Source of the DNA: Rhizobium pisi
GTDB taxonomy: Bacteria > Pseudomonadota > Alphaproteobacteria > Rhizobiales > Rhizobiaceae
Assembly: GCF_003938655.1 (NCBI RefSeq)
Contig: NZ_RJJT01000008.1
Span: 124,001-188,000 of the forward strand
Length of the DNA: 64,000 nucleotides
Direction of reading: 5' to 3'
Part shown: positions 44,526-51,938 of the stretch, in pieces
How the letters are laid out: the number at the start of each line of letters is the position of its first letter
Position numbering within the stretch: position 1 is the stretch's first letter
Made by a program: the position numbers and the translations under genes
Notes under the pieces: model-generated
Database searches by the model: none
Told to the model about the DNA's origin: nothing
Seen by the model: only the letters and a program-made list of their open reading frames with translations

Positions 44526-46169
44526 TCAGTGGGTGTTGACGGCAGCCCAGGCATTGGCTCCTCCCTTGTCGAAGACGCGCGTCAGGCCGGTATACCTGTC
44601 GGCGGCCGGGCTCTGCTTGATAGTGTTCGAGACCTCACCGATGTCGTCGGCGAGCGTGGCGGGCGCTAGCGATGCCAGCCAGTCCTGCGTGTAGAGGTCG
44701 AAGGCCGTATAATTGTGCACCCAGCTCTGCGCCAAGGCATAGGCGGATGGCGTCTTGTCCTTGAAGATCCGGACTTGAAGCCTGGCGCGGGGCGCGCGTG
44801 AAACGATCGCCAGCGTCTGGTAGTCGGTGAGCTGGTCGCCGCCAAAGGGCGTGAAGTTGAAGGGCGCGCGTCCCTTCAGCCAGTAAGGCTTCGGGAAGGA
44901 GACGACAGGCAGGCTCGCACCAGCCACGGAGATCGCGCCACCTGCCGGGCCGCAGACCTGGTTCCAGATCATGTCGAACTTGCGGGTGAAGTCGTTCTTG
45001 TCCTTCGTCTGCGAGTCGGAATAGCGCGGCGGCACGTCGATCGGCAGTTGGAAGGGATTGGTGATGCCGAAGCCGACACCGAAGACCTTGTCGGCGATCC
45101 AGAAGCTGGCATCGAGCGCCAGTTCCTGCCACCAGCTGAGATCGCCGGCATATTGCTCGACAATCGCCTTGAACGGGACCTTGCTCAGATAGGCCGGGCC
45201 GAAGGCTTCATAGAAGATGTAGAACTCCACCAGCTGATCGTCGATGCCGCTCTCGTGATTGACCCAATCGCGAATGTGGCTGCCGTCGACACCACCCGCC
45301 GTCAGCGGACCCTTGCCGTTGGGGAAGCCGCGATTGGCGAACTCGCCGCGCATGAGGAGCGGATCCTGCCCCTGGGTGCCATAGGACATGGCGAGGCACA
45401 TTTCGGTATAGGCAGCGGCTGGATTGACGCCATCACGGTCCACCGGCAGGTTGCCGCCGGCACCTTCTCCAGCCTGGCCGCAGTTTTCGCACGGCGGATG
45501 AAACACGACATGGTCAGATTTGTTGAGGCGTACCAGATGCAGAGCCTCGTTGCCGACGCGCTGCGGGAAGCTTTCCACGAGGTAATCGTTCAGGTCGTTC
45601 ATCGCATCGATGATGTCACTGGATTTGTTGATGAGACCCCAGGGATCGTATTTGACTTGCGCCGCCACCGTATATGCAATCGCTTTGGTGGCTTCAGTCG
45701 CCCGGAACCCCTGAAACGCCAGGCAAGCGCCGTAGATAATGCCGCCGACGATCGGGACCTTTTGCCAGCCGGGGCAATAGGGCATCGGCGGAAGCGGCGG
45801 CAGCAAGGATGCCGGCCCGAAGCCTTCCGTGAAGGAATATTCGGCAAGTTTCGCCAGAATGACACCCGAGCGCAGGGCCAGTTCCGCCGTCGTGAGCTGG
45901 TAGGCGACGGACGTTGCCATGACGACGGTTGCCTGCGAGGAGGCGACGTTGTTCATCGCCATGATGTTGAGATAGCGCGCTTCCCAATCGGCATGGACGA
46001 GCGCGGCGGCGTCGGCGGTATCCTGCGTGCGCTGCTTGTCATAGATCATCTGCCCGGTGTTCAGGATCCAGACGATCATCAGCGCGAGAGCGATCGTCAT
46101 GTAGAGGATGATCGGCGACAGGAAGCCGCGTTGATCGCGGTGCAGGCGCTTGATGAACGTCGGTGTCAT
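44526..46169 (-). CDS. TadG-like pilus-associated protein
   Basis: The 547-residue protein starts with a basic stretch, RDQRGFLSPIILYMTIALAL and one membrane helix, the TadE/G-like N-terminus. TQDTADAAALVHADWEARYLN follows, as in Flp pilus-assembly TadE/G-like proteins. The very large periplasmic domain has several Cys (CENCG near 230) and is unlike usual TadG vWA domains. Its start overlaps the stop of the gene before (ATGA). Confidence 0.8.
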   Translation of the reverse strand: MTPTFIKRLHRDQRGFLSPIILYMTIALALMIVWILNTGQMIYDKQRTQDTADAAALVHADWEARYLNIMAMNNVASSQATVVMATSVAYQLTTAELALRSGVILAKLAEYSFTEGFGPASLLPPLPPMPYCPGWQKVPIVGGIIYGACLAFQGFRATEATKAIAYTVAAQVKYDPWGLINKSSDIIDAMNDLNDYLVESFPQRVGNEALHLVRLNKSDHVVFHPPCENCGQAGEGAGGNLPVDRDGVNPAAAYTEMCLAMSYGTQGQDPLLMRGEFANRGFPNGKGPLTAGGVDGSHIRDWVNHESGIDDQLVEFYIFYEAFGPAYLSKVPFKAIVEQYAGDLSWWQELALDASFWIADKVFGVGFGITNPFQLPIDVPPRYSDSQTKDKNDFTRKFDMIWNQVCGPAGGAISVAGASLPVVSFPKPYWLKGRAPFNFTPFGGDQLTDYQTLAIVSRAPRARLQVRIFKDKTPSAYALAQSWVHNYTAFDLYTQDWLASLAPATLADDIGEVSNTIKQSPAADRYTGLTRVFDKGGANAWAAVNTH

Positions 46170-46963
46170 AGCAGGTTCACCTCCGCCGTTGAGATCGTGT
46201 AGTAGCGCCCGTCCTTCCTCTGGCCGCGGGCAAAGACCCAGCCGGCATATTCAAGCAGCAGGAAACGCGCTTCCACCTTGGCGGTCACAGGCACGTGGGG
46301 CGAGCGGTTGATGGCGGCATAGAGCGCCATCGGCGCGCGGTCGACGGTGACGGTGACGTTCTGCGGATCGAACATGTAACGGGCCTGGTTGCGCATCGCG
46401 CGCCAGTTCTTCGAAAGGCCCGAGGCATCGGCAAGGTTCTTCAGCGCATCTTCCGGCGGCTGGCAGGCGCCGATACATTTCAGCTGGTCGTAGGGCGCGG
46501 CTGGGATCAGCGCCAGGCGGGCGGCAAGATCGGCCTTGCCGGCGGCAGCATCGTCATCGCAGGTCTTGACGTCGATTATGCTCCGGATGGTGATCGGCAG
46601 GGCCGGGCAGAAATAAACGCGGGCGCTGCGGGCCGCCGCATAGGCGGCATAATGGGTGAAGAGGTGGTTTTTCGCCAGGATCGCAAACTGGAAGACCACG
46701 AACATGAAGAAGACGAAGACCGGCGTGACGAGCACGAAATCCATCATCGTCGTGCTGCCGGAGACATCGCCGTGCAGCTCCGATATCCGGCGCCGGCGGG
46801 CGGAAAGCCGCGGCAGCAGCAGCATCGAGGCAAAGAGCACCAAGGCGATCACAAAGGTGCCGAAAAGCGCGCCGTGGTCCTGCGGAATCCAGAAGGTGCG
46901 GGAGTGCAGGATCGAACTCCAGAAGGCACCGTCGAAAGTGGGGCGTTCGAGTTCGGGGCGCAT
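46166..46963 (-). CDS. TadE-like minor pilin with an extra N-terminal helix
   Basis: The 265-residue protein has a hydrophobic helix at about 32-52, then GSTTMMDFVLVTPVFVFFMFVV (a TadE-like segment, about 68-92) and a periplasmic part with Cys pairs. The preceding helix is unusual for a pilin. ATG 46963 is taken; longer forms run over the peptidase gene. Probably a minor pseudopilin. Confidence 0.75.
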   Translation of the reverse strand: MRPELERPTFDGAFWSSILHSRTFWIPQDHGALFGTFVIALVLFASMLLLPRLSARRRRISELHGDVSGSTTMMDFVLVTPVFVFFMFVVFQFAILAKNHLFTHYAAYAAARSARVYFCPALPITIRSIIDVKTCDDDAAAGKADLAARLALIPAAPYDQLKCIGACQPPEDALKNLADASGLSKNWRAMRNQARYMFDPQNVTVTVDRAPMALYAAINRSPHVPVTAKVEARFLLLEYAGWVFARGQRKDGRYYTISTAEVNLL

Positions 46964-46968
46964 TGCCG

Positions 46969-47532
46969 TTACCTCACGAGTGAAAGAGGGGTGAAACCAG
47001 GCATGAAAAGGCACCAGAGAAGACCGAGAGCAGCGGCAACGCCGAAGCGGACGGTATGATGTGTTTCGCGCGGCTTCAGCACCGAAGCGGCATCGCGGAA
47101 ACCTGCGGGCAGGAGCAACGCGAACAGTCCGACCGTCCGCAACAGCACGCCCCACTGAACACGCCGCGCCATGGAGAAAACGGCGATCACGCCGCCGACC
47201 ATCAGCGATGCGAGGGTGACGTCGATGGCGGGCCAGAGGCCGAGAATGGCGCCGAGCGCCGCCATCAGCTTGACATCGCCGCCGCCACAGCTTCCGGCTG
47301 CGAAGGCGACGAAGAAGATCATGCCGGCCGCAAGCAGGCCGGCAAAGGCAAGGCCGATCCCTGCCAGACCGCCGCCGACGGCCGCCAGCATGAAGCCGGC
47401 AAGCAAGCAGGGATAGGTCACGGCGTTCGGGATGTGACCATGGCGGTGATCGAGCACCGCCGCGGTCATGGTGCAGGCGACGGCAAGAGCCGCCGCTGCA
47501 GGCATCAGGGTCAGATCATAGGTGGTATCCAT
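46969..47532 (-). CDS. cpaA: CpaA/TadV-like prepilin peptidase
   Basis: The 187-residue membrane protein has the type IV prepilin peptidase aspartates: D28 region (DHRHGHIPN) and the GGGDVK motif near residue 80. It would trim the basic leaders of the Flp-like and TadE-like proteins of this operon. ATG 47532 lies 13 bases after the pilin gene. Confidence 0.9.
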   Translation of the reverse strand: MDTTYDLTLMPAAAALAVACTMTAAVLDHRHGHIPNAVTYPCLLAGFMLAAVGGGLAGIGLAFAGLLAAGMIFFVAFAAGSCGGGDVKLMAALGAILGLWPAIDVTLASLMVGGVIAVFSMARRVQWGVLLRTVGLFALLLPAGFRDAASVLKPRETHHTVRFGVAAALGLLWCLFMPGFTPLSLVR

Positions 47533-47545
47533 GATCCCGGCCCAC

Positions 47546-47749
47546 TTATTGGCCCGGCTCAGGAATTCTCTCAGCATCCGAGAGGGCCGTGTTCTTTTCG
47601 TTGAACCATTCGCCGATCTGTTTGCCGAATGCGAGCAGAAGCAGCATCAGCGGAATGACGATCAGGGCGACGGCAAGAACGATCTGGGCCATGTCGCCAC
47701 GCTCGTCCTTGTGAAGTGCAATTGCGAGAGTCTTGAGTTTGCCGAACAT
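47546..47749 (-). CDS. Flp-like major pilin, divergent
   Basis: The 67-residue protein has a basic N-terminus (about 1-17), ERGDMAQ, then a hydrophobic helix (about 22-42) and a short charged tail, the size and layout of Flp pilins. It is first in the operon, the usual place of flp. Unlike true Flp it lacks Glu at +5 and the EY pair after the presumed G cleavage site. It may be a pseudopilin of a secretion-like apparatus. Confidence 0.7.
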   Translation of the reverse strand: MFGKLKTLAIALHKDERGDMAQIVLAVALIVIPLMLLLLAFGKQIGEWFNEKNTALSDAERIPEPGQ

Positions 47750-48258
47750 GTGAGTACTCCTCGTTCTCAGGTTTGTTTCGGATCAAATCCCTGGTGAAGA
47801 TGAACCAAGCATGCGCTATCGCTCCGAACGAGCACGTTGCTCGTTCCAATGATATTTTCTGCTTCAGCTTAACTTCCCCGGCGGCCAACGTTTGTTGAGC
47901 AACACCATTAAGACCCAAGAGTGCGCCCAAGGCCAGCCCTCCGTCAAGCAAACGAAACGAAGGGTTCCAATTGTCTTGGAGGCATCGGTTGACAAAACCG
48001 AGTTGACGCCGGATTTTTTCAACTAAACGCCTGAATCGTCTGCAGTTTTACCTGCAAAGACGACGTTTTGGACGACCTTCCGAGTCCTCGTCTACTGCTC
48101 CATAATTGGTCAATTCTTTCAAAGCGATAGAAGAAACGGCGCATTGCGGTCAGAATGGCCGTCCGCGCGGGACGCGGCCATGGCGTTGTTTGGCGATCTG
48201 GATTAAGCTTTCCTGAAATCGTGGCTATAGTCCCGCCAGTCGATCCGGAGAGAAAACG
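47750..48258. other. Divergent promoter region of the tad-like operon and the second ATPase
   Basis: These 509 bases contain no supported gene. TTGACA at about 47992 and an AT-rich stretch of 47840-48010 can serve the leftward operon, while CTATAGT near 48225 may be the -10 of the rightward 43-codon gene. No long inverted repeat is seen. Confidence 0.5.
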
Positions 48259-48390
48259 ATGGAAACGATGAGCAGCATCTTGATACTTGCACTGGTCCTC
48301 ATTCCACTGATGATGTTCTTTCCGACCGCGGTTCAGATGATGGTGACGCTGTTCGGCATGAGCTCCGTCCTTGTCGGGATGCCGCTCTGA
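48259..48390 (+). CDS. 43-residue hydrophobic membrane peptide coupled to cpaF
   Basis: ATG 48259 follows GGAGAG (48247-48252) and opens 43 codons ending TGA 48388-48390, whose last base is the A of the next gene's ATG (TGATG). The peptide starts METMSSILILALVLIPLM and is one or two membrane helices rich in Met and Leu. The coupling suggests equal-amount production with the ATPase, so it may be a membrane anchor. It is too short for ordinary gene calling. Confidence 0.65.
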   Translation: METMSSILILALVLIPLMMFFPTAVQMMVTLFGMSSVLVGMPL

Positions 48391-49538
48391 TGAAGGCCGT
48401 TTCCGACGACGCTGCCGAACAGGCAACTTTCCAGATCCTGACCCGGGCGCTGGACAAGCTGCTCGGACCGATCCGTTTTCTCCTCGAAGATCCGAGCGTT
48501 TCCGAAATCCTGATCAACGGCACATCCGACATTTTCGTCGAAAGACGCGGCAAGCTCGAACGCGCCGATACGCGTTTCGCCAGCCGGGAGGATCTGGAAT
48601 CGGCCGCGCGCAGCATCGCGCAATTCTCAGGCAAACGCCTGACGCCTGAAGAGCCGAGCATCGAGGCCCGTCTGCCGGATGGCTCACGCGTGCAGATGAT
48701 CCAGCCGCCCGCCGCCCGCACCGGGCTCTGCATCTCCATTCGCCGCTTTCTGAAGGAACATCGGAGCATCCGCGATCTCGTCACCCAGGGCAGCTTGACC
48801 GAGGAGTCTCTGTCGCTGCTGCAGGCGGCCGTCGGGCTGCAGAAGAATGTCATCATCTCCGGCGGCACCGGCACCGGCAAGACCACGATGCTGAACGCAC
48901 TGTCGGAAGCCTTTGCCGACCACGAGCGCATCATCGTCATCGAAGACACGTCGGAACTGCAAATCCGCAAGGAACACGTGGTCTATCTCGAAGTGACGAA
49001 ACCCGACCGTTTCGGCCGCGGCGGCGCCAGCATCCGCGACCTGTTCCGTTCGTCGCTGCGCATGCGGCCCGACCGGATCATCGTCGGTGAGTGCCGCGGC
49101 GGCGAGGCGCTCGACATGATCCAGGCGATGACCTCAGGCCACAGCGGCAGCCTTTCGACGGTGCATGCGAACACGCCCTACGATGCCCTGCACCGGCTGG
49201 AGACGCTGGCGCTGATGTCCGATATCGACATGCCGCTCCGGCCGCTGCGCGCCCAGATCGCCTCGGCGGTCGACGTCGTCGTGCAGATCGCCCGCTTCAA
49301 GCGCACCGGCCGGCGCCGTGTGATCGAGATTTCCGAGATCAAGGGCCTGAACAATGACGGCCAGTATATCGTCGAAAGCATTTACAAGCTGGAAGGCGAC
49401 GGCCATTCCAATTCCGATGGCGCACTGCTCTGGACGGGCGTCGTCCCGAGCTTCGCCACCGATGCGATGGAAGAACTGCAAGGCGCCGAGCGCGCGGAGT
49501 GGATGAAGGCGGAAACCGGCGTGCAGGCAACCGCTTGA
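48390..49538 (+). CDS. TadA/CpaF-family ATPase, FHA-free
   Basis: The 382-residue protein is a compact secretion ATPase: FLLEDPSVSEILINGT, Walker A GGTGTGKT at 158-165, GECRGGEALDMIQAMTSGH and STVHANTPYDALHRLE. It is a second ATPase for the divergent tad-like operon, without the FHA domain and spacer of the one at 40104-42002. One motor may extend and the other retract or be regulated. It could also serve another tad system in the cell. Confidence 0.9.
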   Translation: MKAVSDDAAEQATFQILTRALDKLLGPIRFLLEDPSVSEILINGTSDIFVERRGKLERADTRFASREDLESAARSIAQFSGKRLTPEEPSIEARLPDGSRVQMIQPPAARTGLCISIRRFLKEHRSIRDLVTQGSLTEESLSLLQAAVGLQKNVIISGGTGTGKTTMLNALSEAFADHERIIVIEDTSELQIRKEHVVYLEVTKPDRFGRGGASIRDLFRSSLRMRPDRIIVGECRGGEALDMIQAMTSGHSGSLSTVHANTPYDALHRLETLALMSDIDMPLRPLRAQIASAVDVVVQIARFKRTGRRRVIEISEIKGLNNDGQYIVESIYKLEGDGHSNSDGALLWTGVVPSFATDAMEELQGAERAEWMKAETGVQATA

Positions 49539-49590
49539 AACCTGTTGGCGAACGCTAGCTGGGACTATCTGCCCCGCATGGTGCATTCGA

Positions 49591-49616
49591 GGGAAGGCAA
49601 GCCTAGTTGCCTTCCC
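49591..49616. terminator. Bidirectional hairpin between cpaF and rtcB
   Basis: GGGAAGGCAA (49591-49600) and TTGCCTTCCC (49607-49616) form a perfect 10-bp stem with a six-base loop, 52 bases after the ATPase stop and just past the rtcB stop on the other strand. There is no strong T-run, but the position between convergent genes fits a shared terminator. Confidence 0.65.
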
Positions 49617-49622
49617 CGGTGT

Positions 49623-51041
49623 TTACTGGCGCTTCTTGCGCCAGGGCGCGCTCTTCTGCCAGTCGCCTGCCATGATGCTCCCGTAGGGGATCACCTCGTC
49701 GACCACTTCGGCGAGACCGTAGTGCTCGATCTGTGCCCGCACGTTCGCAGCGCTCTTGTAGGCACTCGGCAGTTCCGACACATCGGCGAAACCAGAGAAG
49801 AACCGCGCGTCGAGACCGCTTATTTCCTTCTCCAGAATAGCCGCGATGTTGTTCGGGCTCAGACCTCGCGAATCCGCTCCATACTCCGCAGACAGCTGCC
49901 TCATATGCGCGCTGCGCGAAAAGTTGCGGCCAGCGCCATGCGGCGAGAAGCCGAGGCCATGGGCAGCGTTCGAGCCACGAACGATCAGGATCGGCTCCGC
50001 CATGTTGAGCGGAATGATGGTCAAATCGGTCGCGTCATGCGCCCAGTTGTCGAAGGCAGGGGTCGCACCCTTTCCGTGGTAGAACAGCCCGTCAGACTTC
50101 CGGAAGACGAAATTATGCTCGTTCCAAAAGCGATCTGCGACCTTGGCCGAGAGTTTTTCCGCCGCCATGTCGTGAAGGACATAGTGGTTTTCCCTGGTCC
50201 ACTGGCGGATCGTCTGCAGCGCCGACCAGTAGGCGTCACCTTCCTCGGTATCTGCCGGAATCCAGGCATTTTCCCTATGCGTCTCAGGCGAGATGCGTTC
50301 CCGAAACTGGTTGGCGACCTTCATACCCTTGTCATAGAGCCGCGCCCCCGGCGCCCGCGATCCATGATGGGTCACAAGGGCGGTTTCGCCGGTCGACTTC
50401 ATCGTCCCGACATAGGCGAAATGATTGCCGTCGCCCTGGGTCGCGAAATGCTCGATGCCAGCGCTCAGCGCACCGTCGCGCAGATAAGGGTTCTGCTCGA
50501 AGGCCGAAAGCGTCGCCACGGAAGGCTTCAGCTGTGCGCCGCGCGGACGACCGCCGGGACCGAAATGCGTCACGGCATGCACAGCATCCAGAAGCGACTT
50601 CGGATCCACGCCAGGAAGGATCGAGATCGCCATAGAGCAGCAGATATCGGCCGAGTGCATGCCGGGATGGATCGCTTCGGACGCCACCACGCCGCCGACC
50701 GGGATCGTTCCCACAGGACCAGCCGGGCAAGCGTCCGGCATGATCGCTGCGGCCCGAACAACGGGTGTGCGCACCAGCGCGCGCATCGTCGCATTGACCT
50801 TCTCGACATTGTCTTGTTCGAAGGCGTTCTCGGCACGGATGTTGGAATAGATCTCGATATCGTTATCGGCCCTCAAGGCAAGCGTCGGCCCCGGCTGGAA
50901 GGCCCTTGCCGCCTCCAGGGCATCCGCCACCGAGCCACCCTTGCTCAAAACCGCATTGGCCGCGTCGAGAGCCGGGCGAAACCACTTCCCCTGGCTCATG
51001 CCGGCATCGATCAAATCCTGTCCGCTCATTACCGCTATCAT
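49623..51041 (-). CDS. rtcB: RtcB-family RNA ligase
   Basis: The 472-residue protein has the RtcB metal and guanylate-site motifs: HSADICCSM (Cys ligand), GDGNHF, HHGSRAPG, and PHGAGRNFSR with the His that takes GMP. RtcB joins 2',3'-cyclic phosphate or 3'-phosphate ends to 5'-OH ends, as left by tRNA-cutting toxins. It is the last gene of the rsr-Y RNA-rtcB unit. ATG 51041 or 51029 are both possible. No RtcA cyclase follows, unlike enterobacterial loci. Confidence 0.93.
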   Translation of the reverse strand: MIAVMSGQDLIDAGMSQGKWFRPALDAANAVLSKGGSVADALEAARAFQPGPTLALRADNDIEIYSNIRAENAFEQDNVEKVNATMRALVRTPVVRAAAIMPDACPAGPVGTIPVGGVVASEAIHPGMHSADICCSMAISILPGVDPKSLLDAVHAVTHFGPGGRPRGAQLKPSVATLSAFEQNPYLRDGALSAGIEHFATQGDGNHFAYVGTMKSTGETALVTHHGSRAPGARLYDKGMKVANQFRERISPETHRENAWIPADTEEGDAYWSALQTIRQWTRENHYVLHDMAAEKLSAKVADRFWNEHNFVFRKSDGLFYHGKGATPAFDNWAHDATDLTIIPLNMAEPILIVRGSNAAHGLGFSPHGAGRNFSRSAHMRQLSAEYGADSRGLSPNNIAAILEKEISGLDARFFSGFADVSELPSAYKSAANVRAQIEHYGLAEVVDEVIPYGSIMAGDWQKSAPWRKKRQ

Positions 51042-51097
51042 TGTCTTTTCTGCGTCTGCAGTCCTTCTTGTTCAGTTGCTTCTCTTCACACCGCCTG

Positions 51098-51187
51098 AGC
51101 GACGAGCATTGCCGGAGATCTATCTCACCGCACGCATTCCATGGTCATGGCGCTATGCGGCCCCTGTAGTCACCGGCAGCATTCGCC
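51098..51187 (-). ncRNA. Predicted Y RNA 6 of the array (no tRNA-like part)
   Basis: Read 5' to 3' on the minus strand, it starts GGCGAATGC, has ACTACA and ends CTCGTCGCT. The outer stem pairs GGCGA with TCGCT (one G-U), and a second stem pairs TGCCGG (51178-51173 as CCGGCA on plus) with CCGGCA. A CCGCA...TGCGG hairpin replaces the T/D arms of the other units, so only the Ro-binding stem is shared. Confidence 0.6.
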
Positions 51188-51207
51188 CAGGGCCTTATCA
51201 TCGTCCC

Positions 51208-51338
51208 GGCGACGAGATTTGGCAGGACAGTTTACTGAGCTACGTGCCCCTTTCGGAAGCGCGGGATGGATCGAACATCCGACCTGCCCGCCGGAAATCC
51301 GATGGGCCGCTCTACCTGTAGTCCTGCCGGCATTCGCC
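51208..51338 (-). ncRNA. Predicted Y RNA 5 with permuted tRNA-like domain
   Basis: Minus-strand RNA: 5' GGCGAATGC ... GACTACA ... 3' TCTCGTCGCC. The outer stem is GGCGA/TCGCC, and the second stem is GGCAGGAC/GTCCTGCC (eight perfect pairs). Inside is a T arm GGATG-TTCGATC-CATCC, a GAAA-capped stem where the acceptor should be, then D-arm-like GTAGCTCAG. The tRNA halves are in the order T then D, the reverse of a real tRNA. Confidence 0.75.
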
Positions 51339-51384
51339 GAGTTATTCCGTCCCTGTGGAACAGGGATAGTGCATGCAATGCAGC

Positions 51385-51502
51385 GGCGACGAGGGTGGAC
51401 GAAACTGGATGGCCCCGCTCGTGCCAGAGAGCGTATGCCCGGAGGAGTCGAACCTGCCAGACCATCCAACGTTGGCGGCTGTAGTTCCGTCCGGCATTCG
51501 CC
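51385..51502 (-). ncRNA. Predicted Y RNA 4 with partial tRNA-like domain
   Basis: Minus-strand RNA: 5' GGCGAATGC ... GAACTACA ... 3' CCTCGTCGCC. The outer stem is GGCGA/TCGCC; the second stem GGACGGAACT/AGTTTCGTCC has ten pairs with one G-U. The T arm GGTTCGACTCC has one stem mismatch, a CGCTC/GAGCG hairpin stands in the acceptor place, and the D arm is lost. Followed by a TCCCTG/CAGGGA hairpin in the gap (51350-51366). Confidence 0.7.
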
Positions 51503-51517
51503 GCTGCATTTGGCTAC

Positions 51518-51615
51518 GGCGACAAGTGTTTAAGAAACTCCCGCTACCAAGGGGACGTTTAATCCCTCGCAGGGTTCGAACCTGCCGCGTCAATGTAGTT
51601 CCTTTTGCATTCGCC
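51518..51615 (-). ncRNA. Predicted Y RNA 3 with permuted tRNA-like domain
   Basis: Minus-strand RNA: 5' GGCGAATGC ... GAACTACA ... 3' CACTTGTCGCC. Outer stem GGCGA/TCGCC; second stem AAGGAACT/AGTTTCTT (eight pairs, one G-U). The T arm GCAGG-TTCGAAC-CCTGC is perfect, the acceptor-like stem is GGGA/TCCC with a closed loop, and the D arm is reduced to TTGGTAGCGG. Confidence 0.75.
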
Positions 51616-51630
51616 GTTCATTTCAGCCAT

Positions 51631-51736
51631 GGCGACAAGTGTCCGGGAAACAGCTTGCTCTACCAACTGAGCTACAGGACCAGGCCCTGGCGAGAATCGA
51701 ACTCGCGACACAGATGTAGTTCCCCATGCATTCGCC
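51631..51736 (-). ncRNA. Predicted Y RNA 2 with permuted tRNA-like domain
   Basis: Minus-strand RNA of 106 bases: 5' GGCGAATGC ... GAACTACA ... 3' CACTTGTCGCC. Outer stem GGCGA/TCGCC; second stem GGGGAAC/GTTTCCC (seven pairs, one G-U). The T arm GCGAG-TTCGATT-CTCGC is perfect; the acceptor-like CAGGG/TCCTG stem is closed by CCTGG; the D arm TAGCTCAGTTGGTAGAGC is fully tRNA-like. This is the most complete unit. Confidence 0.8.
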
Positions 51737-51756
51737 ATGTCATTCCATTCGTCCGT

Positions 51757-51884
51757 GACGACGAGGTGTGGTGAAACATCCTGCTCTATCCGCTGAGCTA
51801 CGGGTCCATAAACTGGAGGACCCGACGGGATTCGAACCCGCGACCTGGAGGGTAAACAGCCTGTAGTTTCATCCGGCATTCGTC
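51757..51884 (-). ncRNA. Predicted Y RNA 1, first of the array, with permuted tRNA-like domain
   Basis: Minus-strand RNA: 5' GACGAATGC ... AAACTACA ... 3' CACCTCGTCGTC. The outer stem is GACGA/TCGTC, a compensated G-C to A-T change against the GGCGA/TCGCC of the others. Second stem TGAAAC/GTTTCA. T arm GCGGG-TTCGAAT-CCCGT, a six-pair GGGTCC/GGACCC acceptor closed by TCCAGTTTAT, and D arm TAGCTCAGCGGATAGAGC. Confidence 0.8.
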
Positions 51885-51893
51885 ACGGTTCCA

Positions 51894-51914
51894 CGCGCCG
51901 TTCACGGCGGCGCG
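51894..51914 (-). other. GC hairpin between rsr and the Y RNA array
   Basis: CGCGCCG (51894-51900) pairs with CGGCGCG (51908-51914), 25 bases after the rsr stop on the minus strand. No T-run follows. It may protect the rsr mRNA 3' end or mark an RNase cut that frees the Y RNAs. Confidence 0.45.
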
Positions 51915-51938
51915 AGGGGATTGCTTCCTATGAGCCCG

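Noticed and set aside
37450..49538. Type VI secretion locus
   Set aside because: FHA and kinase-FGE proteins recall T6SS regulation, but no tss genes are present; the core genes are Tad-type.
49545..51098. 517-codon plus-strand reading frame opposite rtcB
   Set aside because: Mirror of rtcB: high-GC third positions give long antisense frames; the translation is Arg/His-rich with no known domain and no ribosome site.
51141..51879. Several short protein frames in the rsr-rtcB gap
   Set aside because: They cross the structured RNA units, have no ribosome sites and encode repeated fragments of the tRNA-like sequence.
51098..51884. Functional tRNA genes
   Set aside because: T and D arms are in reversed order, acceptor stems are closed by loops and no anticodon arm or CCA end is present; Y RNA-like folding explains the pattern better.
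51098..51884. CRISPR array
   Set aside because: The recurring GGCGAATGC...ACTACA motif is separated by 90-170 bases of structured, partly shared sequence, and pairs within each unit; no cas gene is nearby.
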